Positions 15,063-17,001 of a stretch of DNA of 17,001 nucleotides are shown piece by piece (position 1 is the stretch's first letter; every line of letters starts with the position of its first letter). Below the pieces are notes generated by a model, which was given only the letters and a program-made list of their open reading frames with translations, did not search any database and was not told the DNA's origin. The DNA is from JACZSB01 sp965372015 (GTDB taxonomy: Bacteria > Fidelibacterota > Marinisomatia > SCGC-AAA003-L08 > TS1B11). Where the stretch lies: the NCBI GenBank assembly GCA_965372015.1, contig CBDVAP010000053.1, forward strand, positions 1-17,001, in the 5' to 3' direction. The position numbers were made by a program, and so were the translations under genes.

Positions 15063-15636
15063 TGACGTCTGCCGCATCTTTTTCGGTTTCGAATTACCGC
15101 GGGAAGTGTCTCGCAGGGCCGGGGGCCTACGAACCCTGGTGAGTGACCCTAAAAATGCGGTACGGTGGGTGAAGGGACGCAATATCCATCTAACCCTGCG
15201 TTTCCTGGGAGTTACACCGCGCACTGCAGCGGAGGAGATAATCACGGGGTTAAAGGACAGCCTGGCCGGATACGGACCATTGGTGATAACTATCGAAGGG
15301 GCCGGCGTATTTCCGGCGCCTACCCGGCCCCGGGTACTCTGGATGGGCGTGAGCGGCGACATAGAGGGACTTTCGCGTATTGAGGGAGCCATCCATGATG
15401 TAGTGGGACCGTTGGGCTTTCCGCGCGTAGACCGGGAGTTCAAACCTCATGTTACATTAGGCCGAGTGCGCTACCCTCAAAAAGTTACACCGGATGTCTC
15501 AATGTTCTTAAACTCGGAGTACGATCCGATCCAATGTGAACTGAAGAGCCTGCATTTATACGAAAGCAAACAAGGGGCGGACGGGCTGAGATATATTCCT
15601 CTGGCCACTTTCCCCATCACCACGGAGCCCGAGTAG
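15055..15636 (+). CDS. thpR: RNA 2',3'-cyclic phosphodiesterase (2H family)
   Basis: 193 residues. It opens 2',3'-cyclic phosphate ends of RNA to 2'-phosphates (earlier called LigT). Both HxTx motifs that define 2H phosphoesterases are present: H45-L-T in NIHLTLRFLG and H132-V-T in KPHVTLGRV, the two halves of the active site. The start ATG overlaps the end of cinA (8 bases) and the stop is 2 bases before recA, a cinA-thpR-recA order seen in several phyla. Confidence 0.93.
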   Translation: MNSDVCRIFFGFELPREVSRRAGGLRTLVSDPKNAVRWVKGRNIHLTLRFLGVTPRTAAEEIITGLKDSLAGYGPLVITIEGAGVFPAPTRPRVLWMGVSGDIEGLSRIEGAIHDVVGPLGFPRVDREFKPHVTLGRVRYPQKVTPDVSMFLNSEYDPIQCELKSLHLYESKQGADGLRYIPLATFPITTEPE

Positions 15637-15638
15637 TT

Positions 15639-16694
15639 ATGACGACCAAGGACCAGAAAAAGCAAGCTATCGAAGCCACTATTACCTATATCGACCGGGA
15701 GTTCGGCAAAGGGTCGTTGATGCGACTGGGCGACCGGGCCACCATGGATGTGGCCGTGATCCCCACCGGTTCCCTGGCCCTGGATGCGGCGTTGGGGGTG
15801 GGGGGCATCCCCCGTGGCCGGGTAACGGAGATCTACGGCCCGGAAGCATCGGGCAAGACCACCCTGACACTGCATATTATAGCCGAAGCCCAAAAAACCG
15901 GCGGCTATGCGGCTTTCATCGACGCTGAGCATGCCCTGGACCCGACCTACGCCCAGAACCTGGGGGTTGACATCAAGAACCTGCTCATATCCCAACCGGA
16001 CACCGGCGAGCAGGCCCTGGAGATCACCGAAGCGTTGGTGCGCAGCCGGGCAGTTGACGTGGTGGTAATCGACTCAGTGGCGGCGCTGGTGCCCAAGGCG
16101 GAACTTGATGGTGAGATGGGGGATGCCCATGTGGGACTGCAGGCCCGGCTCATGTCCCAGGCCCTGCGCAAGCTCACCGGGACGGTTTCCAAGACCCAAA
16201 CGTCGGTGGTCTTCATTAACCAGATACGTGAGAAGATCGGTGTAATGTACGGCAACCCCGAGACCACCCCCGGTGGCCGGGCCCTGAAGTTTTACACTTC
16301 CCTGCGCCTGGACATTCGCCGGATAGCCGCCTTGAAGGAAGGCGAACGGATTGTGGGCAACCGAACCCGGGTGAAGGTAGTAAAAAACAAGGTGGCGCCG
16401 CCGTTCAAATTGGCTGAGTTCGACATCATCTTCGGCCAGGGGATATCCTACGAAGGGGACCTGCTGGACATCGGCCTGCAGGCGGACATAGTGCAAAAAA
16501 GCGGGTCCTGGTACAGTTATGGCGATCTGCGCCTGGGGCAGGGCCGGGAGCACTCCAGGGAGTTCCTGCGGGAGAACACCGAGATTCGCGATAAGATCAA
16601 CGTTGAAGTGCGGGCCTTCCTGGGGCTGGATGGCAAGCCGGGTAAGCCGGACAAGGCAGCGGAAAAGCAGCCGGTTGCCGCGGCTAAAGACTAA
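15639..16694 (+). CDS. recA: Recombinase RecA
   Basis: 351 residues. It forms filaments on single-stranded DNA, carries out strand exchange and promotes LexA-type self-cleavage. Walker A GPEASGKTT (67-75), the catalytic Glu in DAEHALD (E97), Walker B VVVIDS (141-146) and the L2 region NQIREKIGVMYGNPETTPGG (194-213) are intact, with a short Lys/Ala-rich tail. GGAG lies 9 bases before the ATG. Because it is the eighth gene of a coupled operon, 2 bases after thpR, I see no space for its own promoter with a LexA site next to the start; regulation may differ from the usual single-gene recA. Confidence 0.98.
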   Translation: MTTKDQKKQAIEATITYIDREFGKGSLMRLGDRATMDVAVIPTGSLALDAALGVGGIPRGRVTEIYGPEASGKTTLTLHIIAEAQKTGGYAAFIDAEHALDPTYAQNLGVDIKNLLISQPDTGEQALEITEALVRSRAVDVVVIDSVAALVPKAELDGEMGDAHVGLQARLMSQALRKLTGTVSKTQTSVVFINQIREKIGVMYGNPETTPGGRALKFYTSLRLDIRRIAALKEGERIVGNRTRVKVVKNKVAPPFKLAEFDIIFGQGISYEGDLLDIGLQADIVQKSGSWYSYGDLRLGQGREHSREFLRENTEIRDKINVEVRAFLGLDGKPGKPDKAAEKQPVAAAKD

Positions 16695-16717
16695 GTCATC
16701 GATTAAGACTGAGTCGA

Positions 16718-16867
16718 TTGCCTCCAGAGCGGGAAGAGCGCCAGAAAGTCCGCGAGGCCGCCTTTCGCCTGTTGGCGGTGCGGGCCAGGAGCGCCAGGGA
16801 ACATGGCTCAGGAACCTCGGAGACACGGAACCCGAGCCCGAAGTCCTCGACCGACGGGGTGCCGTAG
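16718..16867 (+). pseudogene. recX: recX N-terminal fragment, cut off after about 28 codons
   Basis: After recA, the frame beginning at TTG 16718 reads PPEREERQKVREAAFRLLAV and then RARSARE, ending at 16801. It matches the N-terminal helix of RecX proteins (AxxxLLAxRxRSxxEL), the RecA regulator that usually follows recA. The true start is unsure; the frame is open back to 16688. After GAA at 16799-16801 the frame reads HGSGTSETRNPSP and stops at 16865-16867, with no RecX character, so most of the gene is missing. The cause seems to be the join described for the minus-strand gene that overlaps it. Confidence 0.6.
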
Positions 16868-17001
16868 CTGCGGAGCGACGCGCGGAGGTCGTAGTCGTAG
16901 CGGGAGAACGACCCGCCCCGCAAGCCGCGATACGACCCGTAAAGGATCGCCTCGTTCCACTCCCAGACGTTGCCGCCCTGGTCGAACGTCCCGTACGGGC
17001 T
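16786..17001 (-). CDS. Formylglycine-generating enzyme/SUMF1-like C-terminus (partial, both ends)
   Basis: Reading the minus strand from the window edge gives SPYGTFDQGGNVWEWNEAI, then YRGLRGGSFS, LRASLRSYG, EDFGLGFRVS and VPEPCSLALLA. GGNVWEWNE, RGGSF and GFRV are hallmarks of the FGE-sulfatase domain (PF03781), which includes formylglycine-generating enzyme and ergothioneine EgtB-type proteins. VPEPxSLALL is the start of a PEP-CTERM sorting tail. The transmembrane and Arg-rich end that should follow is missing: after about 16786 the frame runs into reversed recX sequence (RTANRRKAASRTF) and stops only at 16696. The 5' part lies outside the window. The stretch is more GC-rich than the rest. 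Such proteins are common in Planctomycetes. Confidence 0.8.

Noticed and set aside
13386..16710. CGATTAAGACTG found both after pgsA and after recA
   Set aside because: Several chance pairs of identical 12-mers are expected in 17 kb, and I see no further similarity around the two sites.
1..17001. CRISPR array, complete insertion sequence or rRNA gene
   Set aside because: I saw no regularly spaced direct repeats, no transposase motifs and no rRNA-like sequence in the window.

Overview
The window is bacterial chromosome, tightly packed and almost all read from the + strand. A lipoprotein lipobox and an outer-membrane-barrel protein ending in Phe indicate a Gram-negative (diderm) cell. The lineage cannot be fixed from sequence alone. 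The gene families and architecture (FecR domain plus barrel with Asp-rich Ca-binding repeats, intergenic GAAACTC heptads, weak or absent Shine-Dalgarno sites on some genes) would suit an uncultivated FCB-type phylum, but that is a guess.

Left part (1-2003): about 440 bases without a clear gene, ending in a heptad repeat. Then come a nitroreductase-family flavoprotein, an AT-richer Dabb-domain lipoprotein with its own promoter-like signal, and a 320-base gap that holds only a doubtful minus-strand ORF. Middle left (2004-5651): etfB-etfA-acyl-CoA dehydrogenase, a compact fatty acyl-CoA oxidation and electron-transfer unit whose ETF motifs resemble the clostridial/bifurcating type.

Middle (5766-9767): a large FecR-domain outer-membrane protein, then a four-gene unit of tightly coupled small genes. 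The first of these (8102-8332) is a SelW/Rdx-type selenoprotein read through an in-frame TGA in a CxxU motif. A 7-bp, 3-base-loop hairpin resembling a bacterial SECIS lies 22 bases downstream. Conventional ORF calling splits this gene and mis-starts the next one. The other three are an exported protein with a possible Sm-like barrel, a two-TM protein and a coiled-coil protein.

Right part (9844-16694): tRNA-Ala(CGC), a roughly 105-base region with three nested inverted repeats in the place where SRP RNA sits in some genomes, and then one long operon dnaX-ybaB-recR-pgsA-pgpA-cinA-thpR-recA. Every junction in it is an overlap or only a few bases, except pgsA-pgpA. It joins replication clamp loading, recombination repair, phosphatidylglycerol synthesis, nucleotide salvage and RNA 2H-phosphoesterase functions. 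pgpA appears to lack a normal start codon and may begin at ATT.

Right end (16695-17001): recX starts where expected after recA but is lost after about 28 codons. The rest reads on the opposite strand as the C-terminal end of a GC-rich formylglycine-generating-enzyme/SUMF1-like protein with a PEP-CTERM-type motif. The two fit together through a short shared stretch, which suggests a rearrangement or a chimeric join.
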